A DNA stretch of 64,000 bases from Mesorhizobium qingshengii (GTDB lineage: Bacteria > Pseudomonadota > Alphaproteobacteria > Rhizobiales > Rhizobiaceae). Of this stretch, positions 9,009 through 19,138 are shown one piece after another. A program made the position numbers and the translations under genes. Location: positions 1 to 64,000 of the forward strand of contig NZ_FMXM01000011.1 in NCBI RefSeq assembly GCF_900103325.1. The letters run 5' to 3'. Below the pieces are notes generated by a model that saw only the letters and a program-made list of their open reading frames with translations, had not been told where the DNA came from and ran no database searches. The first letter of the stretch is position 1. Each line of letters opens with the position of its first letter.

Positions 9009-10937
9009 ATGCCGGCGCATGAAGAGCAGATGTCAGGAGGTACCGCGCCAGGGCGTGTGCTTTCGCGCGCCCTGCTTTTGGCGATGGTGTGCTCGACCGC
9101 GCTTGTCGCCGAATCGAGGCCGGCGGCCGCTTTCGAGCTTTTCGGCATCAAGCTGTGGGGTTCCTCCAGCGACCAGGATGCCGACATCGTCGATCCGCTG
9201 CGCTATGCCGTGACCATCAATGCGCCTGATGCCGACAAGGATCTGGTCAAGAAGCTCGAAAACGCCTCGACCCTCAAGGGCGACGAGGGGCACCCGGTTT
9301 CCGGGTCGCTGGGGCTGCTGGCCAAGGCGCGCAGTGATCGCGAACAGCTTGTCGCCGCCCTTTATGCCGATGCGCGCTACGAAGGCGTCGTCACCATCAC
9401 CATCGACGGAAAGCCGCTTGACGATTTGCCGCCGGATGCCGAATTCAAGGGCCCGCAACCGGTCCCGGTGGTCGTCGACATCGCCAGCGGCCCGAAATTC
9501 ACCCTCGGCAATATCCGGCTGGAGGGCGATGCGGCGGGGCTGATGAGCGCCGATTACGGCCTGATCGCCGGCGGCGACGCCGGGTCCGGCGCGGTGCTCA
9601 AGGCCGAGGCGCTGATCGTGCTGGCGCTGAAGCAGGAAGGCAGGCCGCTGGCCAAGGTGACGGATCGCCAGATCGTCGCCGATCATGCCACCTCGACGCT
9701 CGACGTGACGCTGACGGTCGCAGCCGGGCCGGTCGCCGGCTACGGCGATACCACGGTGGAGGGCACCGAGAAGGTCGACCGCGACTTCACCGAATACATG
9801 ACGGGCCTCAAGCGCGGCCGGCAATACTCGCCCCAGGAGATCAGCGACGCGCGCGACAGGCTGCTGGCGCTCGAGGTCTTCAACAGCGTGACGTTGAAGG
9901 AGGCCGACAAGCTCGACGCCGACGGCAACATTCCGATCAGCGTCCAGGTCAGCGAGCGCAAGCCGCGCTATTTCGGGCTTGGTGGTACCATTTCCAACAC
10001 CGAGGGGCTCGGCCTGGAAGGCTATTGGGGCCATCGCAACCTGTTCGGCCGGGCCGAGAAGCTGCGCATCGACGGCGCCATCAGCGGCATCGGCAACAAC
10101 GACCTGAGTGAACTCAACTACAATGCCGGCATCATGTTCGAAAAGCCGGGCGTGATCGGGCCGGCGTCGAAATTCTTCGCCCGCTTCAAGACCGTGCTCG
10201 AGCATCCGGACGCCTACGATCATTTCTCGGTCAAGGGCAGCACCGGCCTGTCCTACGAACTGACCAAGAAACAGACGGTGTCGGCCGAGGTCGCGCTCGA
10301 CTATTCACGGATCCATGACGCCTTCGGCAAGCACAAATATCTGATCGCCAGCATTCCGCTGCAATATGTCTATGACAACAGGGACAATCGGCTGAACCCA
10401 ACCAGCGGCTTCAGGTTGCTGGCCTACGCGGAACCAAGCTACGACATCTTGAGCGGCGCGGCCTTCCTCAAGCTGAAGGGCGAAGGATCGGCCTATCAGT
10501 CGCTGGACACGGCTTCGAAATTCGTTCTGGCCGAACGTGTTACGGTTGGCTCGATCGTCGGCACCGGGCTTCAGAACGTTCCGGCCGACCGACGCTTCTA
10601 CTCCGGCGGCGGCGGCTCGGTGCGCGGCTACGCCTATCAGGGCATCGGCCCCAAGGATTCCACCGGTCAGCCGATCGGCGGCCTGTCCTTCTTCGAGACC
10701 TCGGTCGAGATGCGGATTGCCGTCACCGACACGATCGGCATCGTGCCGTTCGTCGATGCCGGCACGGTGTCGACCAGATCGGTGCCCAACTTCTCCGACG
10801 TCAAGGTCGGCGCCGGTGTCGGCCTGCGCTATGTCACACCGTTCGGGCCGCTGCGCATCGACGCCGCCGTGCCGCTCAACCGGGATCCGGGCGACCCGCA
10901 TTTCGGCATCTATGCCGGCATCGGACAGGCGTTCTGA
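9009..10937 (+). CDS. tamA: TamA, Omp85-family outer membrane translocation subunit
   Basis: Outer membrane protein of 642 residues. It has a signal peptide ending near Ala-Ala-Ala-Phe, POTRA-like repeats over roughly residues 45-330, and a C-terminal 16-strand beta-barrel with the Omp85 hallmarks: Gly-Gly-Gly-Ser-Val-Arg-Gly-Tyr around residue 535, and a final aromatic residue, as needed for barrel assembly. Together with TamB it forms the TAM complex that helps insert autotransporters or move lipids across the periplasm. tamB starts three bases after the stop, so the two are co-transcribed. The ATG at 9009 lacks a clear ribosome binding site; an ATG seven codons later (9030), preceded by GAAGAG, is a reasonable alternative. 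Confidence 0.92.
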   Translation: MPAHEEQMSGGTAPGRVLSRALLLAMVCSTALVAESRPAAAFELFGIKLWGSSSDQDADIVDPLRYAVTINAPDADKDLVKKLENASTLKGDEGHPVSGSLGLLAKARSDREQLVAALYADARYEGVVTITIDGKPLDDLPPDAEFKGPQPVPVVVDIASGPKFTLGNIRLEGDAAGLMSADYGLIAGGDAGSGAVLKAEALIVLALKQEGRPLAKVTDRQIVADHATSTLDVTLTVAAGPVAGYGDTTVEGTEKVDRDFTEYMTGLKRGRQYSPQEISDARDRLLALEVFNSVTLKEADKLDADGNIPISVQVSERKPRYFGLGGTISNTEGLGLEGYWGHRNLFGRAEKLRIDGAISGIGNNDLSELNYNAGIMFEKPGVIGPASKFFARFKTVLEHPDAYDHFSVKGSTGLSYELTKKQTVSAEVALDYSRIHDAFGKHKYLIASIPLQYVYDNRDNRLNPTSGFRLLAYAEPSYDILSGAAFLKLKGEGSAYQSLDTASKFVLAERVTVGSIVGTGLQNVPADRRFYSGGGGSVRGYAYQGIGPKDSTGQPIGGLSFFETSVEMRIAVTDTIGIVPFVDAGTVSTRSVPNFSDVKVGAGVGLRYVTPFGPLRIDAAVPLNRDPGDPHFGIYAGIGQAF

Positions 10938-10940
10938 GCG

Positions 10941-13900
10941 ATGAAGATATTCAAGCGCATCCTTCGCATTGTCCTTTACACGCTGCTCATCGTGGTCGCC
11001 GGGGCGATCGGCGCGCTCGTCGTGCTGACCAAGACCGAGCGCGGCCGCGACAATCTCGCCGGCATTATTTCGCGCCTGGCATCGAGCGACGACCGCAAGA
11101 TCACGATCAGCGGCATAAACGGTATCTGGTCGGGCGCCTTGACGGTGGATGATGTCGTGCTGGAAGACCGCGAGGGCGCCTGGCTGGTGGCCCGCAAGGT
11201 CGCCGTTGACTGGTCACCGCTGGCGCTGCTGTCGAAGAATTTCAGTGCCGACCGCATTGCCGCCGACCGTATCGAACTGGCGCGGCTGCCGGTGGCCGGT
11301 ACGCAACAGCCCGCGCAGAGCGGTACCACGACGCTGCCTGTCTCCATCGACATCAAGCAGATCGACCTGCCTGAAATCGCGCTTGGCCAGCAGCTGGCCG
11401 GCAGCGGCATCGCCGAACTTGCCGCCAAAGGAATGCTCAAGGCCGATGCCGCGCCGCTGGCGGTCGAGACGAAACTCAACATCGCCCGCCATGACGGCAA
11501 GCAGGGCAATGTCGACGCCAAGATCCACTTTGCGCCAGCGGACAACAGGCTCGACCTCGACCTCAAGGCCTCGGAGCCGGCAGGCGGTATCATTGCCAAC
11601 CTGCTCAAGCTGCCCGATACGCCGCCAGTCGACATAACCGTGTCGGGCACGGGACCGCTCGCCAACTGGAACGGCATCGCCACGTTCACGGTTGACGGCA
11701 AGATTGTCACTCAACTGACGGGCCGCCACCAGTCGACCGACAAGGGCAGCCATGTCGAGGCCAAGGGCGACGGTGAGTTCGAGCGTTTCCTGCCCGAAAA
11801 TCTGAGGCCGCTGTTTGCCGGCAAGACCAGCTTCGATGTCGCGGGCACCGCAACATCGGCCGGTGGCATCAGTATCGATCGGGCCAGCATCGACACGGAT
11901 GCCGTGCATGGCACCGCGACCGGAATCGCCGATCCTGCCGGCGCCAGCGATCTCTCGGTTGAACTCGCCGCCAAGGGCGCGCCTGTGCAGATCACCGTGG
12001 GAAGCGCCGCGCAGCCGATCGCGCTGGCGATCAGGAATGCCACTGCCCGTGCATTCGGCGACGGCAAGGCGCCGATCGTCGATATCAGTGCCTCGCTGGC
12101 TTCGGTGGTGGCTGGCGGCACCCAGCTGAACGATCTGGCCGCGCAGATACACTCCGACGGCTTCGATATCCAGAACCGTGCCGGGCTGGTTGCCGTCAAG
12201 CTGCAGGCGGGTGGCCTGAAGACCGATGTCGCGACGCTGGCGCCGCTGATTACCGGCAAGGTCGATGTCGACCTGGTAGGATCGGTCAGCAAGGACGCCA
12301 TTGCCATCGACCAGGGCACGTTGCGCTCCGACGCGCTCAACGCCTCGCTCACCATGACGGTCGCGCTTGCCGATCTGTCGATGCAGCTCAAGATGAATGC
12401 CGACGCCGTGTCGACGGCGTTGCCGCCACAGATCAGTTCGGTGCTCGGCGAGCGGGTGAAATTCTCGGCCGCCGCGACGCGCGATCCGCAGGGGTCTTTT
12501 TCCGCCAATTCGATCTCATTCACCTCCGGTTCGCTCAGCGCCAGCGGCACCGCCAGCGTGCAAGGCACCGACATCCAGGCCGATATCAAAGGCAGGCTGG
12601 GCGACGTCTCGGTGCTTTCGCCGATGGTCGGCGTGCCGGTTGCCGGCGGCGTCGATTTCGCGCTGTCGGCCAGCGGACCCAGGACAGCGCCGGATTTCAC
12701 GGTTTCCGCCGACAGCGACAGCCTGACGGCGTCCGGACGAACGGTGAAGGCGATCAAGCTCACCGCGAGCGGCAAGGCCGACATATCAAGCCCTTCCGCT
12801 GACGTTTCGCTGACCGGCTCCGTCAACAACCAGCCGCTCGACATCAAGGCTGCGCTGGTGACCAGCGAGGGCAAGCGTTCGATCAATGGTTTCCTGGTTT
12901 CGCTGGGCGACAACAAGGTTTCGGGCGACCTGGCGCTGGACGACAAGTTCATGCCGCTCGGCACGCTGACGCTCGACGCGCCGGCCATCGATCAGTTGGC
13001 GGCACTTGCCGGCCAGGCGGTGACGGGCGACATCAATGGCACCATCCGCTTTGCCAAGGAGGGCGACGCGCCCTCCGTCGCCATCGATGCGAAGAGCACG
13101 TCGATCGCGCGCGGCGAGGTGACGGCCAAGGCCATCACCGTCAACGCGCTGATCGCCAACTATCTCAAGGCGCCGGCGATCTCCGGCACCATCAAGGCCG
13201 ACACCGTCACTTCGGGCACCACCGAAATCAGCGGCATCGGCGTCGACCTGAAACGCGATGGCGACTGGACCAATTTCACCGGCGGCGCCACCATAGCAGG
13301 CATTCCGGCGACCGCGGCTGGCCGGGTGAAGATCGCCCAGGGCACCACCAGCGTTGAAATCGCCTCGGGCGAGGCCACCGTTCGCGGCATCAAGGCGGCA
13401 ATCGCGGCACCGTCGACGCTGACCATCGCCAACGGCACCACCAGCGTCGAAAAACTGGCGCTCGATGTCGGCGGCGGCTCGGTGGCCTTGTCCGGCACCG
13501 CCGGCCAGACGCTCGATCTGGCAGTGGAATTCTCCGTGCTGCCGGCAGCGCTTGCCAATGATTTTTCGCCCGGCCTCGATGCCGTGGGCACACTCGGCGG
13601 CACCGCACAGGTTACCGGTTCGCCGTCCGCTCCCGAGGTTCGGTTCAACGCGCAACTGGCTGGTGTCGAGACCAGCCAGACCCGCCAGGCCGGGCTCGGG
13701 CCGCTCGCGGTCGACGCGGCCGGCAGCTACACCATGGCCGGCGGCGTCGTTTTCGACCATGCGACGCTCTCCGGCGACAAGATTTCAGGCAAGGCAGCCG
13801 GTACCATCAATCCGAACGGCACCAGCGATTTCGCCGTCGATCTTACCTCGTCCGGTCCCAGCCTGCCGCTGACGTTCGGCAGTGCCGCGAGCCCGGTGAA

Positions 13901-16900
13901 GATCGAGATCCAGTCCCTGTCGGCAAAGGTTGCGGGCGAAAGCACGAAGGCCCGCCTGGATGTCTCCGCGATCCTACCGTCAGTCATCACCAGCCCGGCC
14001 AAGGTGGACGGGCTTGTCCTGGCATTGCATTCGGACGCGTTCGATCTCAAGAGCCGCGCCGGACCGGTTTCCGGCACGGTGTCTGTGGACAAGGTTGGTC
14101 TCGACAACGCCGCCATCGCGCCGCTGATCGCCGGCAAGGTCACGGCAGCGCTCAACGCCCGGCTGACATCGGACGCCGTCGCCATCGACAGCGGTTCGCT
14201 CAAGAGCGATGCGCTCAACAGCCAGGTCGCCGGCCAGGTATCCCTCAGCGACGGCGCCATCGACCTCAAGCTGAGCGCGGATGCCCCGTCATCGGCCTTG
14301 CCGGCGGCGGCGCGGGGCATGCTTGGCGAACGCGCGCAGATCAGCGCCACACTGACGCGCGACCCGAACGGCGGCATCAATGTCGATGGGCTGAAGCTGG
14401 TCTCGGGCGCACTGACCGCACAGGGGCAGGCGAGCCTTGCCGACAACAAGCTGGCCGCTGACATCACCGGCTCTCTTACCGATGTCTCGTTGCTGTCCAA
14501 AGACGCCAAGGGCGCCATTGCCTTTGCGCTGAACGCCCAGGGGCCGGCCATCGCACCGGATTTGTCGCTGACGGTCAACAGCGATCGGCTGCTGGTGGCG
14601 GAGCGCGAGATCACCGGGCTGAAACTCATCGCCACCGGCAAGGCGGATGCGGCCAATCCGGCGGCGAATGTGCAACTGACCGGCAATGTTGCCGGCCAGG
14701 CGCTGCAGGGCAGCGCGGTGCTGGCTACCGCCGACGGCAAGAGCGCCATCAACGGCCTGCTGCTGTCGCTCGGCAAGAACAGGATTTCCGGCGATCTGGC
14801 GCTGGACGAGAAGTTCGTGCCGGTCGGCACCATCTCGCTCGATCTGCCCGATATCGGACCGCTTGCAGCACTGGCGCTGGAAAAGGCCGAAGGCGACGTG
14901 CGCGGCACGATCGCCTTCTCGAAGAATGGCACAGTACCCCAAGTCGCGATCAAGGCGGCGGCGGCCTCGATCACGCGCGGCGACCTCCAGGCGAAAGCCG
15001 TCTCGGTCGATGCGCTGATCGTCAACTATCTGGCGGCACCGGTGATCTCCGGAAAGATCCGCGCCGACACCGTCATCTCGGGCGGCACCGTGATCAGCGG
15101 CATCGACGTCGATCTGACGCGGGACGGCGACTGGACCGGTTTTTCCGGTGGCGCCACCGTCAAGGGCATTCCGGCCAAGGCCACGGGTCGGGTGAAGGTG
15201 GCCAACGGTACCACCACCATCGAGCTTGCATCCGGCCAGGCCACCGTCCAGGGCATCAAGGCGGCCATCGCCCAGGCCTCGACGATCAGCATCGTCAATG
15301 GCACGACGACCCTGGACAGGCTGGTGCTCAACCTCGGTGGCGGGACGGCGACGGTGACCGGCAAGGTCGGTCAGGCGCTCGACATCAACGCGGCGCTGGC
15401 GCGGGTGCCGATGTCACTCGCCAACAGTTTCTCGCCGGGGCTCGATGCCGCCGGATCGATTTCGGGCACGGTAAAGGTGACGGGCGCGCCGGCAAGCCCC
15501 GCCGTTGCCTTCAATATCGACGCGACCGGCGTGCAGACGTCGCAGACCCGTGCCGCGGGTCTCGCCGCGCTGAGCGTTTCCTCTTCCGGTGCCTTTGCCG
15601 CCAACAAGCTGACCTTCAATGCCAATATCGGCGACGGCGCCGGCCTTGGCCTCAAGGGCGGCGGCACGGTGACGACGTCGGGCACGCCGGCGCTGGTGCT
15701 CGACTTCAATGGCGGCGTGCCGTTTGGTATCCTGAGCCAGAAGCTCGCGGCACTGGGCCTGTCGCTGAGCGGGACGGCCAATGTCAATGTGCAGGTGCGC
15801 GGTCCCGCGACATCGCCTGTCATCGGCGGCAGCGTCAGCACGTCAGGCGCCCGCCTGATCGATGCGCGCTCGGGGCTTGCCGTCAACAACATCGCCGCCG
15901 ACGTGTCGATCGGCGGCGGCGTCGCCAGGATCAACCGGCTGACCGGAACGCTGTCGACACGCGGCAGCCTGTCGGCCAGCGGCACGGTCGGTATCAATCC
16001 GGCGCAGGGTTTCCCGGCCGACCTGTCGATCAAGCTGGTCGACGGCCGCTATACGGACGGCCGGGTGGTGACCGCCAATCTCGGTGGGGACCTGACGATC
16101 AAGGGACCGCTGACGTCGGCACCGGTGATTGCCGGAACCATCAATCTCGCCAAGACCGTGATCACGGTTCCGGACAAGCTGCCGGGCTCGCTGGCGGCGC
16201 TCGACGTCAAGCACAAGAATGCGCCGGGTGCGGTGCGGGCGCAGGACAAGGCGTTGCGCCCGGCGACGACCAGCGGCAGTGGCGGCGGCAGCGGTCTCGC
16301 CCTTGACGTCACGGTCAACGCGCCGAACCAGATCTTCATTCAGGGCAGGGGCGTCGATGCCGAACTCGGCGGCTCGCTCAGGCTGACTGGCCCGGCCTCG
16401 TCGCCGCAAGCGGTCGGCACTTTCACCCTGCAGCGCGGCCGGCTTTCGATCCTCGGCAAGCGGCTGACCTTCACTGAAGGCACAGTCGGCTTTTCCGGCT
16501 CGCTGGTGCCTTATCTCAATCTGACGGCGACAACCACGACTACCAGCGCCACCGTTACCATTGTCGTTTCGGGTGAGGCGACCAATCCGAAATTCACTTT
16601 CTCCTCGGTGCCGGCATTGCCGGAGGACGAGGTGCTGGCGCAATTGATCTTCGGTCGCTCCATGTCGAACCTGTCGCCGCTGCAGATTGCTCAACTCGCC
16701 GAAGCGGCCGGGCAGTTGGCCGGCGTCGGCGGCTCGACGTCGCTGCTTGAAAACCTGCGCAGCGCCATCGGCGTCGACGATCTCGACGTTACCACCGACG
16801 ACAAGGGCGGCACCGCGGTTTCGGCCGGTAAGTATCTGAACGACCGCACCTATGTGACGATCCAGAAAGGCGACAAGCCGGGTTCGGGCAAGGCGACCAT

Positions 16901-16994
16901 CGACCTCAATGTCGGGCGCGGCGTCAAGCTGCGCGGCGAGGCCAACGATGCTGGCGAAGCCAAGGGCGGCATCTTCTACGAGAAGGAATATTGA
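10941..16994 (+). CDS. tamB: TamB, giant periplasm-spanning translocation subunit (DUF490), internally duplicated
   Basis: A 2017-residue protein with an N-terminal membrane anchor (about residues 8-30), a long beta-rich body and the conserved C-terminal TamB/DUF490 domain (about residues 1550-2017, including Leu-Pro-Glu-Asp-Glu-Val-Leu-Ala-Gln and the Phe-Gly-Arg-Ser segment). TamB forms a hydrophobic groove bridging inner and outer membranes and works with TamA, encoded immediately upstream. It is much longer than E. coli TamB (about 1260 residues). The extra length is explained by an internal tandem duplication: about 11905-13700 and 13780-15570 encode matching series of blocks (Thr-Arg-Asp-Pro, Ser-Gly-Asp-Leu-Ala-Leu-Asp, Phe-Ser-Pro-Gly-Leu-Asp-Ala) offset by 622-626 codons. 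Confidence 0.93.
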   Translation: MKIFKRILRIVLYTLLIVVAGAIGALVVLTKTERGRDNLAGIISRLASSDDRKITISGINGIWSGALTVDDVVLEDREGAWLVARKVAVDWSPLALLSKNFSADRIAADRIELARLPVAGTQQPAQSGTTTLPVSIDIKQIDLPEIALGQQLAGSGIAELAAKGMLKADAAPLAVETKLNIARHDGKQGNVDAKIHFAPADNRLDLDLKASEPAGGIIANLLKLPDTPPVDITVSGTGPLANWNGIATFTVDGKIVTQLTGRHQSTDKGSHVEAKGDGEFERFLPENLRPLFAGKTSFDVAGTATSAGGISIDRASIDTDAVHGTATGIADPAGASDLSVELAAKGAPVQITVGSAAQPIALAIRNATARAFGDGKAPIVDISASLASVVAGGTQLNDLAAQIHSDGFDIQNRAGLVAVKLQAGGLKTDVATLAPLITGKVDVDLVGSVSKDAIAIDQGTLRSDALNASLTMTVALADLSMQLKMNADAVSTALPPQISSVLGERVKFSAAATRDPQGSFSANSISFTSGSLSASGTASVQGTDIQADIKGRLGDVSVLSPMVGVPVAGGVDFALSASGPRTAPDFTVSADSDSLTASGRTVKAIKLTASGKADISSPSADVSLTGSVNNQPLDIKAALVTSEGKRSINGFLVSLGDNKVSGDLALDDKFMPLGTLTLDAPAIDQLAALAGQAVTGDINGTIRFAKEGDAPSVAIDAKSTSIARGEVTAKAITVNALIANYLKAPAISGTIKADTVTSGTTEISGIGVDLKRDGDWTNFTGGATIAGIPATAAGRVKIAQGTTSVEIASGEATVRGIKAAIAAPSTLTIANGTTSVEKLALDVGGGSVALSGTAGQTLDLAVEFSVLPAALANDFSPGLDAVGTLGGTAQVTGSPSAPEVRFNAQLAGVETSQTRQAGLGPLAVDAAGSYTMAGGVVFDHATLSGDKISGKAAGTINPNGTSDFAVDLTSSGPSLPLTFGSAASPVKIEIQSLSAKVAGESTKARLDVSAILPSVITSPAKVDGLVLALHSDAFDLKSRAGPVSGTVSVDKVGLDNAAIAPLIAGKVTAALNARLTSDAVAIDSGSLKSDALNSQVAGQVSLSDGAIDLKLSADAPSSALPAAARGMLGERAQISATLTRDPNGGINVDGLKLVSGALTAQGQASLADNKLAADITGSLTDVSLLSKDAKGAIAFALNAQGPAIAPDLSLTVNSDRLLVAEREITGLKLIATGKADAANPAANVQLTGNVAGQALQGSAVLATADGKSAINGLLLSLGKNRISGDLALDEKFVPVGTISLDLPDIGPLAALALEKAEGDVRGTIAFSKNGTVPQVAIKAAAASITRGDLQAKAVSVDALIVNYLAAPVISGKIRADTVISGGTVISGIDVDLTRDGDWTGFSGGATVKGIPAKATGRVKVANGTTTIELASGQATVQGIKAAIAQASTISIVNGTTTLDRLVLNLGGGTATVTGKVGQALDINAALARVPMSLANSFSPGLDAAGSISGTVKVTGAPASPAVAFNIDATGVQTSQTRAAGLAALSVSSSGAFAANKLTFNANIGDGAGLGLKGGGTVTTSGTPALVLDFNGGVPFGILSQKLAALGLSLSGTANVNVQVRGPATSPVIGGSVSTSGARLIDARSGLAVNNIAADVSIGGGVARINRLTGTLSTRGSLSASGTVGINPAQGFPADLSIKLVDGRYTDGRVVTANLGGDLTIKGPLTSAPVIAGTINLAKTVITVPDKLPGSLAALDVKHKNAPGAVRAQDKALRPATTSGSGGGSGLALDVTVNAPNQIFIQGRGVDAELGGSLRLTGPASSPQAVGTFTLQRGRLSILGKRLTFTEGTVGFSGSLVPYLNLTATTTTTSATVTIVVSGEATNPKFTFSSVPALPEDEVLAQLIFGRSMSNLSPLQIAQLAEAAGQLAGVGGSTSLLENLRSAIGVDDLDVTTDDKGGTAVSAGKYLNDRTYVTIQKGDKPGSGKATIDLNVGRGVKLRGEANDAGEAKGGIFYEKEY
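11905..15570 (+). repeat. Tandem internal duplication within tamB (two units of about 1.87 kb)
   Basis: Unit 1 covers roughly 11905-13700 and unit 2 roughly 13780-15570. Matching landmarks: the Thr codon of Thr-Arg-Asp-Pro at 12477 and 14355 (offset 1878), the Ser codon of Ser-Pro-Gly-Leu-Asp-Ala at 13566 and 15432 (offset 1866), and Ser-Gln-Thr-Arg near 13674 and 15540 (offset 1866). All offsets are multiples of three and the small difference means a few in-frame indels. The protein copies are clearly alike but diverged, so the duplication is old and not an assembly error. Confidence 0.85.
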
Positions 16995-17197
16995 TGTTTC
17001 GGCCGGGTTTTGGCCTTGTCGCGGCTTGAGACTGGCGCTGTCCGGCCCTGGGTAAATGTCTCAGTTTAATCAACTATCGAGATTCCAGCGGAATCCGTCG
17101 GGCAGTAGCAATTTTGCGTCAAGACTGTCGTTATCACGCGAACCGCCCCCCTTCCAAAGTTGCACATTCCTGGACATGTTCCCAATCCATGTCGTCT

Positions 17198-17227
17198 TTG
17201 ACATCAGGGCCTGGATGCGGAATGTTA
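17198..17227 (+). promoter_or_regulatory. Candidate promoter for the peptide ABC transporter operon
   Basis: A perfect TTGACA at 17198-17203 is followed 18 bases later by ATGTTA (17222-17227). This lies 33 bases before the start codon of the binding-protein gene, whose GGGAG ribosome binding site sits about 8 bases before the ATG. The rest of the 265-base gap after tamB shows no gene I can support. Confidence 0.4.
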
Positions 17228-17259
17228 AAAGGCGGAAAGCCAACAATGGGAGTTAAGTC

Positions 17260-18912
17260 ATGACGATTTACAAGAGTAATGGCGATCGCGTTCCGGATCA
17301 CATCCTGGCCATGGCCGAAGAAGCCAAGGCAGGCAAGGTCGATCGCCGCGAATTCCTGGCCATGGCCAGCGTGTTCGGTGCATCGACGGCGATGGCCTAC
17401 GGCTTGCTCGGCCTCGCCGACCCGACGCCGGCCAAGGCCGAAGAGGTAAAAGGCAAGAAGGGCGGCACGCTCAAGGTCGCGCAGTGGATCAAGGATCCGA
17501 AGGACCCGCGCAAGTCCGACTGGTCGGAAATCGCCAATGCCGAGCGCCAGGCGCTCGAGCCGCTGGTGAAGTACACCACCGAATACACGTTCCGCCCCTA
17601 TCTGCTGGAAAGCTGGGACGTGAACGACGACGCCACCGAATACACGCTGCATGTGCGCAAGGGCGTGACGTGGTCGAACGGCGATGCATTCACCGCCGAC
17701 GACGTCATCTTCAACCTGAAGCGCTGGGGCGACAAGAAAGCCGAAGGCAATTCCATGCCCGGCCGTCTCGGCTCGCTGGTCAAGGACGACAAGCTCGACG
17801 AAAGCGCGGTGACCAAGAAGGACGATCACACGGTCGTGCTGAAGCTCACCAAGCCTGACATCGCGCTCATTCCGAACATGTGCGACTATCCCGGCCTCAT
17901 CGTCCACAAGAGCTTCGACGAGAAGGGTGGCGACTTCAAATCCTGCCCGATCGGCACTGGACCGTTCGAGCTCGTGTCCTACGATGTCGGCCAGAAGGTG
18001 GTCTACAAACGCCGCGCCGACAACAAGTGGTGGGATGGCGAGGTGTTCCTCGACGGCATCGAGTTCATCGACTACGGCACCGATCCGGCGGCCATGGTCA
18101 GCGCCTTCGAAGCTGGCGAAGTGCACACCAACTTCGAAACCTCGGCCGACTATGTGTCGATCCTCGACGGCATGAACCTGGTGAAGTCGGAAGTGGTGAC
18201 CGCGGCGACCATCGTGTGCCGCACCAACGTCAAGAACAAGCCCTATGACGACCAGAAGGTGCGCAACGCGTTGCAGCTCGGTGTCGACAACAATGTCGTC
18301 CTCCAGCTTGGTTACGGCAATGCCGGCACCGTCGCCGAGAACCACCATGTCTGCGCCATTCATCCGGAATACTTCCAGCTGCCGCCGATCAAGCGCGACC
18401 CGGCCAAGGCGAAGGCCCTGATGGCGGAAGCCGGCCAGGCCGACTTCGAGCACGAACTGATCACCGTGGACGAGGACTGGCACAAGAACACCGGCGACGC
18501 GATCGCCGCCCAGCTGCGCGACGCCGGCATCAAGGTGAAGCGCACCGTGCTCCCGGGTTCCACGTTCTGGAATGACTGGACGAAGTATCCGCTGTCGATG
18601 ACCAACTGGAACATGCGCCCGCTCGGCGTCCAGGTTCTGGCCATCGCCTACCGCACCGGCGAAGCCTGGAACGAGGCGGCCTGGTCGAATCCCGATTGGG
18701 ATGCCAAGCTCAACGCCGCGCTTTCGGTCGCCGATGCGGCCAAGCGCAAGGAGATGATGAAGGATATCGAGCAGATCCTGCAGGATTCCGGCATCATCGT
18801 CCAGCCATACTGGCGCAAGCTCTTCAGCCACTCGGTCAAGGCGGTGCAGAACTACAAGATGCACCCGACCTACGAGCATGACTACGGCAAGGTCTGGCTC
18901 GACCAGGCCTGA
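17260..18912 (+). CDS. Tat-exported peptide ABC transporter substrate-binding protein (family 5)
   Basis: Periplasmic binding protein of 550 residues, the receptor of a peptide or opine-type ABC importer. The N-terminus carries a twin-arginine signal: Asp-Arg-Arg-Glu-Phe-Leu at residues 28-33, a hydrophobic stretch and Ala-Lys-Ala near residue 60, so it is exported folded. The mature part has the SBP_bac_5 pattern (Phe-Thr-Ala-Asp-Asp-Val near residue 145; Pro-Ile-Gly-Thr-Gly-Pro-Phe near 230). It heads an operon with two permeases and a double ATPase. The substrate cannot be deduced; the nearby DdpX and transglycosylase make cell-wall peptides one possibility, as inference only. Confidence 0.9.
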   Translation: MTIYKSNGDRVPDHILAMAEEAKAGKVDRREFLAMASVFGASTAMAYGLLGLADPTPAKAEEVKGKKGGTLKVAQWIKDPKDPRKSDWSEIANAERQALEPLVKYTTEYTFRPYLLESWDVNDDATEYTLHVRKGVTWSNGDAFTADDVIFNLKRWGDKKAEGNSMPGRLGSLVKDDKLDESAVTKKDDHTVVLKLTKPDIALIPNMCDYPGLIVHKSFDEKGGDFKSCPIGTGPFELVSYDVGQKVVYKRRADNKWWDGEVFLDGIEFIDYGTDPAAMVSAFEAGEVHTNFETSADYVSILDGMNLVKSEVVTAATIVCRTNVKNKPYDDQKVRNALQLGVDNNVVLQLGYGNAGTVAENHHVCAIHPEYFQLPPIKRDPAKAKALMAEAGQADFEHELITVDEDWHKNTGDAIAAQLRDAGIKVKRTVLPGSTFWNDWTKYPLSMTNWNMRPLGVQVLAIAYRTGEAWNEAAWSNPDWDAKLNAALSVADAAKRKEMMKDIEQILQDSGIIVQPYWRKLFSHSVKAVQNYKMHPTYEHDYGKVWLDQA

Positions 18913-18923
18913 TCCGGATCGAA

Positions 18924-18950
18924 GGGGAGAGGGGCCTTGCTCCTTTCCCC
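18924..18950 (+). terminator. Stable hairpin after the binding-protein gene
   Basis: A 12-bp stem (two G-T pairs) with a 3-base loop starts 11 bases after the binding-protein stop. It is followed by a T-containing but not T-rich stretch, TCACTCTTTA. In ABC operons such hairpins often cause partial termination or protect the upstream message, giving more binding protein than membrane subunits; that role is inferred here. Confidence 0.55.
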
Positions 18951-19138
18951 TCACTCTTTAGCAGCGATCTGAAGCCACGAGTGTGCACCGCAAAAAAATG
19001 CGGACTCCCCGGACAAGGTCGTGCAATAAATCAAGAGCTGATCGCATCCGAGGGCCTGTTTGACAGCCGCCCCGCCGGTAACGGCGGGCAAGGCTTTGGA
19101 GCCGGCTCAAACCCCAACCCCATCGGCAGGGGGCCGCC

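Noticed and set aside
11711..15025. Two long minus-strand frames inside tamB
   Set aside because: Serine/alanine-rich antisense translations of a repetitive gene; the plus frame reads through as TamB.
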